Assembly (NCBI RefSeq): GCF_002846555.1
Contig: NZ_PJMS01000001.1
Span: 2,480,001 to 2,544,000 of the forward strand
Reading direction: 5' to 3'
From: Aquimarina sp. MAR_2010_214
GTDB taxonomy: Bacteria; Bacteroidota; Bacteroidia; Flavobacteriales; Flavobacteriaceae
Length of the DNA stretch: 64,000 nucleotides
The translations under genes and the position numbers were made by a program. Position 1 is the first letter of the stretch. The number at the start of each line of letters is the position of its first letter. Positions 18,543-27,747 of this stretch are shown in pieces. The notes under the pieces were generated by a model, which searched no databases, was not told the origin of the DNA, and saw nothing but the letters and a program-made list of their open reading frames with translations.

Positions 18543-20834
18543 TTATAATCTATAATTTATGTTAATCCCTGCGTATGCATTAAATGGTAAACCAGGATAG
18601 AAATACCTTGGAGAATTACCACCAAACCCTCTGGCATTGATTTGTAATTGAGACGTATACTTGGTGTCTAAAATATTATTTGCGCCAAAAAATAAGTCAT
18701 ACCTGAAGTGAGATCCAATGTTATTTTTAAAACCTACTTTACCATGTAGTAATTCATAGTTTTTGCTAAATGTTGTATTTGCATCATTTGCAGGTATTTT
18801 ACCTACAGTTTGAAAGCTAAAGTTACCATAGAACCCTTTTTGAGCTATAAATTCGATTCCAGAATTGGTAACTTCAGAAGGAACACCGGTAAGATCGTTA
18901 TTCGAAAAATCAGTATCCAAATCTATAAAATCATCAAATTTATGATCATATACCGATGCATTGAAAAAGAATTTTAAGACTCCAGAGTTTACTTTTATAA
19001 TATCGAAATTCAATTCTAATTCGGCGCCATTATGCGTAGTTTTTCCAGCATTAATAGCAAAGAAATTATCATCGATTGTTCTTCTTGAAACCAAAAGATC
19101 TTTAACTCTAAATTGATATATTGATAAAGATCCATAAAGCATATCCTGTAATAGACTATATCGGGTACCGATCTCATAATTCCAGCCTATTTCGGGTTTT
19201 ATATCAGGATTAAAAAGACCATCAGGTAGTAGTGTTTCTGAAGCAGTAGGAGTAGAGAAACCATGGGCAATATTTCCGTAGAGCGTAAATTGAGAATTTA
19301 GAGAATAGTTTACTCCAATTTTGGGAGAGAATATAGGATCAAAATCAAATTTACCAGAGCTATCTTCTCCATCAGATAAGAATTGATCATCGATATCAAA
19401 AAAAGTCTGATTGAGATTCATACCTACATTTATTTTAAACGTCTTACTAATCTTATAATTTGCTTCGGCAAAAATGTTGTAATAGTATCGTTTTTCATCA
19501 AGATCAGAAAGTTGACTGCCTTCTACACTACCTGTTCCAGCAGGGAAATCCTGATATAGATTTTCAAAAGTCTTACCAGTATAATAATCAAAGAATAATT
19601 CCCCACCCACGGTCCAGTTTAATTCTTTACTAGCAATTAAATGGGTACCTAAAACTCGATTTCTAGTGCCAAAACTGGTAGTGTTTTCTTTTAGTATATT
19701 AAAAGGTCTAGATTCATCATTGTTTCTAAAAGAACCAAAAACACTGGTGTTATGTGATATTTTAGGATTGTAATTATGTTTCCATGTTACTCCTAATATC
19801 CCATAATCTACATCTTCAGCACCTTGAGCACGCCCCCAGGTAAATGCAGCTTGCCTTGGATTGTTTTCATAATTTTCCTGATCTAATGAACTGGGGATAC
19901 CAGCATTAAGGTTAACATAACTTCCTACTATCGAAAAATTGTCTTTCTTTCCGGCATCAAAACCAGAGGCCAGTGTTACTGTATTTCGATCATATTCATT
20001 GTTTTCTCTATAACCATCAGTATGATTATTACTATACAGTACTGTAATATTAGATTTTTCTTTGGATACAGCGGCTTTAGCCAGAATTCTTCTTAGGCCA
20101 TAACTTCCAAATGATGTAGTTAATTCACTCTCAGAAGTATTTGTATTTGCAAATTCGGGTTGAAATAAGATAGTTCCTCCTAATCCTACACCATAACTAC
20201 TTGAAGAAGGCCCCTTACGGATTTCTATACTGGATAAAGCCCCAAGCTCCAAATCTTCTATAGAAGATTCTCCATTTCCATCAGTTAATGGAATATCCCC
20301 GAAATAGGCTCTTATATTGGCCGTACCAAATAAGTTTCTGGCTCCGATTCCTCTAATTGTAATTCTGTTTGTGTTTAAAGTCCCGTTTTGCATAAAAACA
20401 CCAGCCACTCTATTGAGAACAGGGTGTAACTCTATTGGGTTTCCTCGATTAATATCATTAGCTGTAATAGAAGAGACAGCTTCTGTTGCATACTTATGTT
20501 TTTGTGGGCGAAAATAATCTTCTATTACAACCTCTACCAAATTTGTAATAGGGGACAATGTTATAGTAAAATATTTTCCGAGATCATCATTTTTGTTAAC
20601 TACAATTGAGGTTTCAGTATAACCGTCTTTAGAAAAGTTGATGTCACCCAGAGCTGTAATTGAGAACTTACCATCAATATCAGTAAAAACTTTGATGTTG
20701 CTATCTACATCAAGAACACTTACATTGGCTATAGGAAGTTTATTCGAATTATTTATGACAATTCCTTTAATGTCAATTTGTGAGTATACAGAAAAGTGAC
20801 AAGCGAGGACTAAAAATAAAAATATTCTTTTCAA
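18543..20834 (-). CDS. TonB-dependent outer membrane receptor (possible PQQ or cofactor importer)
   Basis: The 763-residue protein has a signal peptide (to VYSQ, residue 19) and a carboxypeptidase-regulatory-like beta domain (~20-95). A plug with RGIGARNLFGTANIRAYFGDIPLTDGNGES and SIEIRKGPSSSSYGVGLGGTILFQP follows, then a 22-strand barrel ending in an aromatic-rich strand (YAGININYRL). It is first in a tight operon with the PQQ-type sugar dehydrogenase and cytochrome c. By analogy with the PQQ importer PqqU of E. coli it may scavenge PQQ, or it may import the sugar. That is inference from context only. Confidence 0.9.
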   Translation of the reverse strand: MKRIFLFLVLACHFSVYSQIDIKGIVINNSNKLPIANVSVLDVDSNIKVFTDIDGKFSITALGDINFSKDGYTETSIVVNKNDDLGKYFTITLSPITNLVEVVIEDYFRPQKHKYATEAVSSITANDINRGNPIELHPVLNRVAGVFMQNGTLNTNRITIRGIGARNLFGTANIRAYFGDIPLTDGNGESSIEDLELGALSSIEIRKGPSSSSYGVGLGGTILFQPEFANTNTSESELTTSFGSYGLRRILAKAAVSKEKSNITVLYSNNHTDGYRENNEYDRNTVTLASGFDAGKKDNFSIVGSYVNLNAGIPSSLDQENYENNPRQAAFTWGRAQGAEDVDYGILGVTWKHNYNPKISHNTSVFGSFRNNDESRPFNILKENTTSFGTRNRVLGTHLIASKELNWTVGGELFFDYYTGKTFENLYQDFPAGTGSVEGSQLSDLDEKRYYYNIFAEANYKISKTFKINVGMNLNQTFFDIDDQFLSDGEDSSGKFDFDPIFSPKIGVNYSLNSQFTLYGNIAHGFSTPTASETLLPDGLFNPDIKPEIGWNYEIGTRYSLLQDMLYGSLSIYQFRVKDLLVSRRTIDDNFFAINAGKTTHNGAELELNFDIIKVNSGVLKFFFNASVYDHKFDDFIDLDTDFSNNDLTGVPSEVTNSGIEFIAQKGFYGNFSFQTVGKIPANDANTTFSKNYELLHGKVGFKNNIGSHFRYDLFFGANNILDTKYTSQLQINARGFGGNSPRYFYPGLPFNAYAGININYRL

Positions 20835-20882
20835 GATTTGTTTTTTCTCAAATATCGGAAACTAGAAGCAATTGGTTTTAAA

Positions 20883-20896
20883 AAACATGATCATGT
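20883..20896. promoter_or_regulatory. 14-bp palindrome upstream of the TonB-receptor operon
   Basis: The perfect palindrome AACATGATCATGTT sits 49 bp upstream of the receptor start codon, where an operator could act. A Crp/Fnr-family gene lies just upstream on the same strand, but the sequence does not match the FNR (TTGAT-N4-ATCAA) or CRP consensus. The regulator is unknown. Confidence 0.3.
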
Positions 20897-21074
20897 TAAT
20901 GAATATTATGAGTTTTTAACGATCAGATGGAGTAAGCCTTACACTAAAGAAAGTATACCATTATGTTGATTTTGAGTGTAGTTAAGATTGTTATTGCTAA
21001 TATCCGAAATACAATTTTTGGATTGATGCTGTAATGTAAGTTAATAAGCTTAGAAAATTCTCGTTTTAAAATAC

Positions 21075-21650
21075 TTATTTCTTAGCAAAATCTTTTCTAA
21101 TACGACTTAACGTACTATCTGTTATTCCCAGATAAGATGCAATATGTTTTAAGGGAGCATTCATGATAATTTCTGAATTTGACTGCAAAAGAGCCTTATA
21201 TCTTTGTTCTGCTGTTTGGTTGATCATTGAAATTGTCCTTTTTTTTGAGGCGATAAATTCTTTAACCAGAATAGCTCTTCCAAAATCTCTAAATGCTGGT
21301 TTATTATGAAACAGAGTATTCAGTTGTTTATATGAAAATCGATACCCTTGACAATCAGTAATTGCCTGTATATTTACTTGTGAAGGTACTCTTTGAAAGA
21401 AAGAGGTAACCTCAAAAACAATAGAATTTGAAGTATAAAAATCAGTAGTAACTTCGTTACCTTCGATATCATATAAATACGTTCGCAACAAACCTTTTTC
21501 AAAGAAGTAGTAATCATCACTAATTTTACCTTCTTGAACAATGAATTCTCCTTTTTTTAATTCTTTGTATTCAAAAGATTTTGCTATATCTGTAGCGCTT
21601 GCTTCGTTAATAGGAATAATCTGTTGTATGAATGCTACTAAACTGTTCAT
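21075..21650 (-). CDS. Crp/Fnr-family transcriptional regulator
   Basis: The 191-residue protein has an N-terminal cyclic-nucleotide-binding-like beta-roll (~20-115, with KKGEFIVQEGKISDDYYFFEKGLLRTY) and a C-terminal winged helix (~150-188, APLKHIASYLGITDSTLSRIRKDF). It lacks the Cys cluster of oxygen-sensing FNR, and the phosphate-binding RxS motif for cAMP is not evident. This matches the large family of single-domain Crp-like regulators of Bacteroidota with unknown ligands. It is monocistronic, upstream of the TonB-receptor operon, whose leader holds a palindrome. Confidence 0.88.
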   Translation of the reverse strand: MNSLVAFIQQIIPINEASATDIAKSFEYKELKKGEFIVQEGKISDDYYFFEKGLLRTYLYDIEGNEVTTDFYTSNSIVFEVTSFFQRVPSQVNIQAITDCQGYRFSYKQLNTLFHNKPAFRDFGRAILVKEFIASKKRTISMINQTAEQRYKALLQSNSEIIMNAPLKHIASYLGITDSTLSRIRKDFAKK

Positions 21651-21948
21651 GCTATAAAATCATTTATGATTATAATTGTTTTCAATTTAAATTTCCTTCA
21701 ACAAACTCCATAAAGTTACTCCATTTCTTGTATCAACACTTATATGAATAAAATATAGGAAGAATATCAATACCTATAAACACGATTTGTATCCTTTTTG
21801 TGTAATAAATTGTACAAAATAAATTATTCATTCCTTGTTCATTTTATTGATAGATATAATTTTATTATTAATCTTTGATTAGAACCAATTTCAAACTTAT
21901 TTTGTTTTGAATTCATTCTTCTTGACAAAAGGCAAGAAATTATTAGTA

Positions 21949-23496
21949 TTACATAAATAATTTCACAACTATTTTTAACAGACCTAATTTTTTTAAAGTA
22001 TACAATGATTTTCCTAATTTCTGTAGACTTTGTTTTGGTTTTCCTAGATCTGCAGAAATGTGTTTAATTCTTTCGTCATTTACCTTTCCTGTTAAATAGA
22101 ATTTCTTAATCATAGTGTTTACGACTTCTTCTTGTTTTTTATAAAAATCATGATGCCCACTATCTGTAATAACCACCAAATGTCCGTTAGGTAAATAGTC
22201 AATTAATTCTTTTGCATTTTCTATGGGAGAACTTACATCCAAATTTCCATTGACTAGTAAAGTAGTTACATATGAAGTTTTGAATGTTCTATATTGTTTA
22301 GGAATCATTTGTACATCCCATTCAGAATGATTGATTATTTCAAATAGTTTTGATAGGGGAGCACCAAGTAGATTGCTTTTAGAATCCATTGCAGCAGTAT
22401 AATTTTTTTCTAATTGATAATCGGCTGTGATGGATTTTGTAAGAAATTCCCCCCAATAGATTTTTTTTACATCAGGAAGAAGGTCATACATCATAACCAA
22501 AAATGCTAATCCGCTAAAATCTCCTTTCTCTGCAGCAATAAAAGCATCAAATATTTGTGCTGTTCCTACTGTTGTATATAGCATACTAAACATAGTTACC
22601 CGTACTTTTCCCGGATCGATATGGATTTTTTTCCATTGTACAGGTAATTTAGAAAATACATTTTGGATGGTTTTAATTATGTCGGGTGATCTTTTAAGAT
22701 TCGAAGCTTTTGTTTTCCACAATTCTCCATATTTATTAAGAACATTATCTACTTCATCTGGATCCCAGGCAAAATGCCCTGGAGGGTTTATACCTCCAAT
22801 TACACTTCTATGAATACTATTAGGATATCTTAACCCATATATATATGCCAAACGTGTTCCATAACTAGCGCCAAATAGATTTATTTTGTCATAACCTAGT
22901 CTGTTTTTGGCAAGCTCAATATCATCTATAACTTCGATCATATTATAACCATTAATATCAATTCCCTTTTTTTTATACTGTTTTAGTTCATTCTTTAAAA
23001 CATTGCCTAATTTTTTTAGATGTTCAGTAGAAAATACATTTGAGTGATTTATCAGTGTTTTTTCAAATGCTTCAGAATCAAGTTGTACAGAGCCTTCGAC
23101 CCCGCGATATCCAACCATAATTATGTCATGATTGTCAAGTAACCATAATCTGGGATTTTTCCATATGTTTGAAGCTCCAGGGCCTCCTGCTAATAAGAAA
23201 ACGGGCTCTTTCGGACTATTACTTATAGAATGTAATTTAACGACAGGTATGGTAATGATACGACTATTTGGGTTGTTTCGATTTTCTTTGACGGCTAATG
23301 AAAAGTAATCTGCCTTAATTTTCTTGGGGTGTTTTTTAGTATTCTTGTTTTTAAATGTCCCTTGCCTTATTGTAATATCACCTTCTTTCAAAGCTTTGTT
23401 TTTACCAAAAACCGGAATTTTTGGAGCACAAGAAGAAATCAGAATACTACTTAATAACGTAATGATGATCGTTGGAATAATGTTATAAGTTTTCAT
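21949..23496 (-). CDS. Alpha/beta hydrolase lipoprotein (S33 peptidase-like)
   Basis: The 515-residue protein has a lipoprotein signal with Cys23 (ILISSCAPK). Its fold pattern resembles tripeptidyl/prolyl aminopeptidases: oxyanion segment LAGGPGASN (~103-110), VGYRGVEGS, nucleophile Ser211 in LFGASYGTR, an Asp in LLVNGNLDVSSP and a His in VITDSGHHDF near the C-terminus. It probably acts on peptides or small esters at the envelope; the substrate is unknown. The gene appears monocistronic. It lies between a Crp-like and an AraC-like regulator. Confidence 0.85.
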   Translation of the reverse strand: MKTYNIIPTIIITLLSSILISSCAPKIPVFGKNKALKEGDITIRQGTFKNKNTKKHPKKIKADYFSLAVKENRNNPNSRIITIPVVKLHSISNSPKEPVFLLAGGPGASNIWKNPRLWLLDNHDIIMVGYRGVEGSVQLDSEAFEKTLINHSNVFSTEHLKKLGNVLKNELKQYKKKGIDINGYNMIEVIDDIELAKNRLGYDKINLFGASYGTRLAYIYGLRYPNSIHRSVIGGINPPGHFAWDPDEVDNVLNKYGELWKTKASNLKRSPDIIKTIQNVFSKLPVQWKKIHIDPGKVRVTMFSMLYTTVGTAQIFDAFIAAEKGDFSGLAFLVMMYDLLPDVKKIYWGEFLTKSITADYQLEKNYTAAMDSKSNLLGAPLSKLFEIINHSEWDVQMIPKQYRTFKTSYVTTLLVNGNLDVSSPIENAKELIDYLPNGHLVVITDSGHHDFYKKQEEVVNTMIKKFYLTGKVNDERIKHISADLGKPKQSLQKLGKSLYTLKKLGLLKIVVKLFM

Positions 23497-23619
23497 TTAC
23501 AAAAGTTTGCTTAATTGAATTTTTAAGGCAAACATATAGATGTCGAAACAGTATCACGCTTCAACTTGTAATCTGACACCTGATTTTTTAAGATACTTTA
23601 GGGAAGATATGTATTAGAG

Positions 23620-24720
23620 TTATTTCACAATCGATTTGAGATATTCTGAAGGTGTTTTTCCGGTATGTTTTTTAAAATATCGGTTGAATGATGATTTAGA
23701 ATTAAATCCACAATCATAGGCTAAAGCTAATAATGTGAATTGTTGATTTTCTTGAATATTAATAAGCCTTTTGAACTCTTCTACACGAAAATCATTAATA
23801 AAATCATAAAAGCTCCTTTCTTCTTTTTTATTAATTATCTCAGATAAATAATTGGGATGTATGTTCAGTCTAGAAGCTAGGTCATTTAATGAAAGGTTAT
23901 TTTCTTTATAATACCCTTCTTCGGTCATTAATAACATTAGATTTTTATAAGTCTCTTCGGCTAATGTATCGGTAAGACCAGATTTTATATATTTTGTTTT
24001 TCGATTTTCCTTTTTTAATCCCTTTTTTTGATTTCTTTTTAACACTGAATCCCGGTTACTAAAAATATCTTTTTGTTGTATTCCAAAAAAGCCAATTAAA
24101 ATAACGAAAACAGAGACTCCCATAAAGATATAAATATCATTATTCGTAAAAATCAGGATGCTCCATATGATACCTAAACCATATATCAAAAATCGCAACC
24201 ATTTTAGATCAATTTCTTCAATATTAGAAAATTGCACCAAGATATTTTTTTTATGCCTTTTTAATAAAATACTCGACCATAATACATAGATAATACCCGA
24301 TATATAAATTAGAAATATACCTATGTTCATAAACATCTCATACCCCTTGCCTTCATTTTTAAACACTTCTATTTTTTGTGCTCCCGAAAGAAGAAAAAAA
24401 GGAACCAAATAGAGATAAGACAAAATAATTGGAGTTAAATGTAATAAGATGCTCCAACTCTTTTTTGGAAATTGATTGGTAACAGCAGATACATAATAAT
24501 ATAAAAATATACCATGAAATAGAGGAAGGGGAAAGTGTAACCCTAATAAGTGAGGGAATTGAAAAATATACTCGGTGAGATTAATGTGAAAAAGATATAG
24601 ATGAACAGCGATCAGGATCATCCATCCCAAAAGAATCATGTCTGATTTTGATTTACTCTTTTTATTAAGAAGTAATGCAGAAATAAATAAAGCAATACTA
24701 ATACCTGCTATGTATATCAT
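23620..24720 (-). CDS. AraC-family regulator with multi-pass membrane N-terminus
   Basis: The first ~230 of 366 residues form about seven hydrophobic helices (IYIAGISIALFISALLL, then HINLTEYIFQFPHLLGLHFPLPLFHGIFLYYY and others). A basic linker (KRNQKKGLKKENRKTKYI) follows. The C-terminus (~265-366) carries two AraC helix-turn-helix motifs (LSLNDLASRLNIHPNYLSEIIN and FTLLALAYDCGFNSKSSFNRYFKKHTGKTPSEYL). This architecture is common in Flavobacteriia and implies a membrane-tethered sensor-regulator. A terminator of the ABC operon lies just upstream, so the gene has its own promoter. Targets may be the adjacent hydrolase, but that is a guess. Confidence 0.9.
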   Translation of the reverse strand: MIYIAGISIALFISALLLNKKSKSKSDMILLGWMILIAVHLYLFHINLTEYIFQFPHLLGLHFPLPLFHGIFLYYYVSAVTNQFPKKSWSILLHLTPIILSYLYLVPFFLLSGAQKIEVFKNEGKGYEMFMNIGIFLIYISGIIYVLWSSILLKRHKKNILVQFSNIEEIDLKWLRFLIYGLGIIWSILIFTNNDIYIFMGVSVFVILIGFFGIQQKDIFSNRDSVLKRNQKKGLKKENRKTKYIKSGLTDTLAEETYKNLMLLMTEEGYYKENNLSLNDLASRLNIHPNYLSEIINKKEERSFYDFINDFRVEEFKRLINIQENQQFTLLALAYDCGFNSKSSFNRYFKKHTGKTPSEYLKSIVK

Positions 24721-24796
24721 TTTTTATCACTAATACAAAATCAAAAATACAGAAACTAAGTTTTCTTGCTTTCGTTTTTTTGATAAAAGGCAAACA

Positions 24797-24832
24797 AATA
24801 AAAAAGTTCAACCACATTTGTGATTGAACTTT
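24797..24832 (-). terminator. Rho-independent terminator of the ABC/TonB-receptor operon
   Basis: AAAGTTCAA pairs with TTGAACTTT (9 bp), extended by three more pairs after one mismatch around a 4-nt loop. On the minus strand it is followed by a T-rich run. It lies 70 bp past the stop of the last permease gene. Confidence 0.75.
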
Positions 24833-24901
24833 ATGTTTGAAGAGATACTGGTATGTAAAAAGATAGAAGTACATTTTAAATGCTGCATCTCTATGCTTAT
24901 G

Positions 24902-26242
24902 TTAGATCCTTCTCAAATTAAAAAAGCTAATTAATGAAATGATTACTGTAATTAATATTAATGGAAGTATAGAATTGGTCCAATTAACGGTATGCGTAAT
25001 AGATGCATACTTTGGTTTAAATTCCTTCCAATTCTCATTTTTAACTGGATAATTTTCGAATATTTTAGGATAGAAATATAGTCTTAATTCTTCATGATAT
25101 TTATCCAGATGATCTAAAAAGAGTATATGGTTATTTAAGTCGGATTGCGCAATTTGATTAAAAGTCAATTGAGCATGCATCGTTGGTATTACTAGAGATA
25201 TTGCCTGACTTACTTTTTCTCTTAGTTTTATTTTTTCCTTCATTGTTTTACTGGATTCTAGAGATTCGTCATCACTCATTTGTTGCATTCCATAATACCA
25301 GAGCCAGCTAAATTTATCCTTGGGAACCGGGTATTTTTTATACTGCGGATAGTGAGCAAAAAACTTGTCCATAGTAGCTTCTTTTGGCATATCCCATTTC
25401 TCGTGATAGCCTTTTCGTTGTTTCAAGGTTGTTTCCAATGCTTCAGGAACTGGGTATTTATTGACCAGATAATTGTTTGCCGCAGCTGGTAGGATAATGA
25501 TGAGCAAAATCCAGACAGCAAGCAAGACCACAGCACTGAAATTACTACTTCTTTGCAATGAAACCACCCAAAAACAGATTCCAGACCAGACCAATAAGTA
25601 ACTAACAGAGGTTGCTATAATTGCCCAAAAATCAACATTTATAGGGATGCCTAAAATTGGTATTGCTAGAAAAAGGATGAGTAGCAAAACTGCCAAAATA
25701 AGGGCTATCCTAATCAAAAAGAGTTTGAGAATATGTTTAAAGAGAGATTTACTTTGCACTGCTACCATGCTCCACGTACCAGATTCTTTTTCCTCCGAAA
25801 TAATGTTGTAGGTAAAAGCGATGATTAAGAGAGGAAACAAGAAAATTAATACAAAACTAAAATCAAGACTACCAAGTAATGAATTATAGGGATTATTAAG
25901 GTCAGTATCATGTTTTTGCCCTTCCAGTCCTCGAATTGTAACACTTTTTATTGAAGAGTTTACATCACGTTGCCCAATAGACAAACCACTAATTGCTGGA
26001 ACTTCATTTACCAATGAAAATTTTAGGTAATACAACAAAAGCCCCATGTCGTCCTTATGAAATTTTACATTTTGAGTAATATGTTCTTCTTGATAAATGG
26101 CCGTATCTGCAATATTCTGTTTCTGTTTTTGAATAAATTGTTTTCCTATAAAAAGGCTAATAACACCCGTTAGAAAAAGAAACAATAACCCTATTTTCAC
26201 ACTATTGGAGCGTATCAAATTATAAAATGCTAAATGTGTCAT
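24902..26242 (-). CDS. ABC-2/DUF3526-type transporter permease
   Basis: The 446-residue integral membrane protein has one helix near the N-terminus (~15-33), a long extracytoplasmic loop (~35-125), then a bundle of helices (FSFVLIFLFPLLIIAFTYNII, LFLIRIALILAVLLLILFLAIPILGI and others). A second large loop precedes a final helix. SEEKESGTWSMVAVQS is the cytoplasmic coupling segment typical of this class. It overlaps the upstream permease gene by 4 bp, so the two probably form a heterodimeric membrane part powered by the ATPase at the head of the operon. It resembles permeases of the multicopper-enzyme-maturation (NosY-like) class; the substrate is unknown. Confidence 0.85.
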   Translation of the reverse strand: MTHLAFYNLIRSNSVKIGLLFLFLTGVISLFIGKQFIQKQKQNIADTAIYQEEHITQNVKFHKDDMGLLLYYLKFSLVNEVPAISGLSIGQRDVNSSIKSVTIRGLEGQKHDTDLNNPYNSLLGSLDFSFVLIFLFPLLIIAFTYNIISEEKESGTWSMVAVQSKSLFKHILKLFLIRIALILAVLLLILFLAIPILGIPINVDFWAIIATSVSYLLVWSGICFWVVSLQRSSNFSAVVLLAVWILLIIILPAAANNYLVNKYPVPEALETTLKQRKGYHEKWDMPKEATMDKFFAHYPQYKKYPVPKDKFSWLWYYGMQQMSDDESLESSKTMKEKIKLREKVSQAISLVIPTMHAQLTFNQIAQSDLNNHILFLDHLDKYHEELRLYFYPKIFENYPVKNENWKEFKPKYASITHTVNWTNSILPLILITVIISLISFFNLRRI

Positions 26243-27684
26243 ATTGCTTTGAGAGTTTTAGAAAATTTATGAATGAGGAAAACTAAAAGACCTATCCAAA
26301 ACAAAAAAGCAGCGAAAGACATCCATTCACTTTTAAAGACCAGTGAAATGCTCGTAGGTTTGTATTTGAATTCCTCTACTTCCTCCCAGTGTTTTTTGTC
26401 AAGAATATGGTTTTTATCAGAAGAGCCTTTTGCTTCGTTGCTAATATGCTTTATTTGAAGATTATTCATCTCTTGTGCCAAATCATATCGATAGTTTTCC
26501 GCTTGTTTTTGAAAATTTAAGAAAGAGGAAAAATCAGTACTCGAAAGCGCCATTGATAGGTTTTTCACCGCCATAAAAGGATTTAGAAAAGATATGACTC
26601 TAGAAAAAACGTTTTGTTTATAATAGATATCGAGCAATTGACTATAATGTTGGTTGTAAATATTAGTGCTAATTTTTTCACCTTCTTTCATTTGATATCC
26701 ACTATAGTTAAAAGGTAATTGTTTTACAGAATCTACATTGTAAACAGCCAATAATGAATCTTTTAATGCTTTATAATGAGGGTCATCAGGGTTGTGACTA
26801 TCACCAACTTTTGCAATGGCTTCACCTATGGCTGATTCAAATTTGGCCTTACTGGGAATCGAATAAATGCTTGCTCCCAAGGCTTGTGAAATTCTGGGTA
26901 TGATAATAATGAACATAAGCCATATACCAATCAAGGAAACCAATGATGTTTTGGAAGTTTTACTTATGGCAGAAATCAATACTGCAATTACACAGAAAAT
27001 CACTAGATATATAAAGTAGAAAACAATGATAAAGAACAATCTAAGAAGTTCGTCTGTAGAAGTGTTCATATCTTGAAACCCTGTGCAAAGAAAAATTGTT
27101 GTAAGAACGATAGGTATGAAAAGAGTCATTATTACTGCAATGATCCCCATAGATTTACCTAAAATCAAAGTTCGCCATTTCAGGCCTTGAATAAGTAACA
27201 TCTTTAAAGTACCATTTTGCCTTTCGGTGGCAATAGCTCCAAATCCTAAAAAAAATATCAATAAGGGTAGTAAAACTTGCAAAATCATAGCAATACTGAT
27301 TTCCCCAAAACGTAACATCCCTGTGGAGAAGCTGGCTTCCGAAAAATTTACGGTATTTTGTTTATGGGCTTCCAAAAAAATTGTATTTCCCAAAAAAGAT
27401 TCCATCCCAAAATCAAAAACACTCAAAGGAGCTTTGGGTCTAAAGGCAAAATGCCCGTAATGTGCCATTCTGTGCGGATGTTTATTCGGGTTGTCTACCC
27501 AATCTTTTCTAGCTTCGGACTGGTATTTTGCTCGTATTTCGTTCTGGGTTTTAAAATTTTTCCTTCCCGAATATGCAGCATACACCATTAATAATCCGAT
27601 AAAGAATGTAAGCAGAAATACACCTTTGTTTTTAAAAGCCGCTTTCCAAAAAAGCTTTGCTACTAGTATTTCAGAATTCATCAT
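26239..27684 (-). CDS. ABC-2/DUF3526-type transporter permease
   Basis: The 481-residue partner of the downstream permease has the same layout. An N-terminal helix (~20-37) precedes a loop rich in His and Pro (NPNKHPHRMAHYGHFAFRPKAPL). A membrane bundle then carries the coupling segment TERQNGTLKMLLIQGLKWRTLILGK, followed by a long extracytoplasmic loop and a terminal helix. The His-rich stretch near residues 65-80 could bind metal; this is inference. It follows the TonB receptor gene after a 63-bp gap containing a strong palindrome. The product would work with the ATPase and second permease. Confidence 0.85.
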   Translation of the reverse strand: MMNSEILVAKLFWKAAFKNKGVFLLTFFIGLLMVYAAYSGRKNFKTQNEIRAKYQSEARKDWVDNPNKHPHRMAHYGHFAFRPKAPLSVFDFGMESFLGNTIFLEAHKQNTVNFSEASFSTGMLRFGEISIAMILQVLLPLLIFFLGFGAIATERQNGTLKMLLIQGLKWRTLILGKSMGIIAVIMTLFIPIVLTTIFLCTGFQDMNTSTDELLRLFFIIVFYFIYLVIFCVIAVLISAISKTSKTSLVSLIGIWLMFIIIIPRISQALGASIYSIPSKAKFESAIGEAIAKVGDSHNPDDPHYKALKDSLLAVYNVDSVKQLPFNYSGYQMKEGEKISTNIYNQHYSQLLDIYYKQNVFSRVISFLNPFMAVKNLSMALSSTDFSSFLNFQKQAENYRYDLAQEMNNLQIKHISNEAKGSSDKNHILDKKHWEEVEEFKYKPTSISLVFKSEWMSFAAFLFWIGLLVFLIHKFSKTLKAI

Positions 27685-27700
27685 TTTATTGTTTTTTCAA

Positions 27701-27728
27701 TGTTGGCAAAGCCATGGCTTTGCCAACA
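27701..27728. other. 28-bp perfect intercistronic palindrome
   Basis: Two exact 14-bp arms (tgttggcaaagcca and its complement) meet without a spacer between the TonB-receptor stop and the permease start. On the minus strand no T-run follows, so it is a poor intrinsic terminator. A role in stabilising or processing the polycistronic RNA, giving unequal receptor and permease levels, is plausible. Confidence 0.6.
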
Positions 27729-27747
27729 TTTATGTTTTTAATAATCC

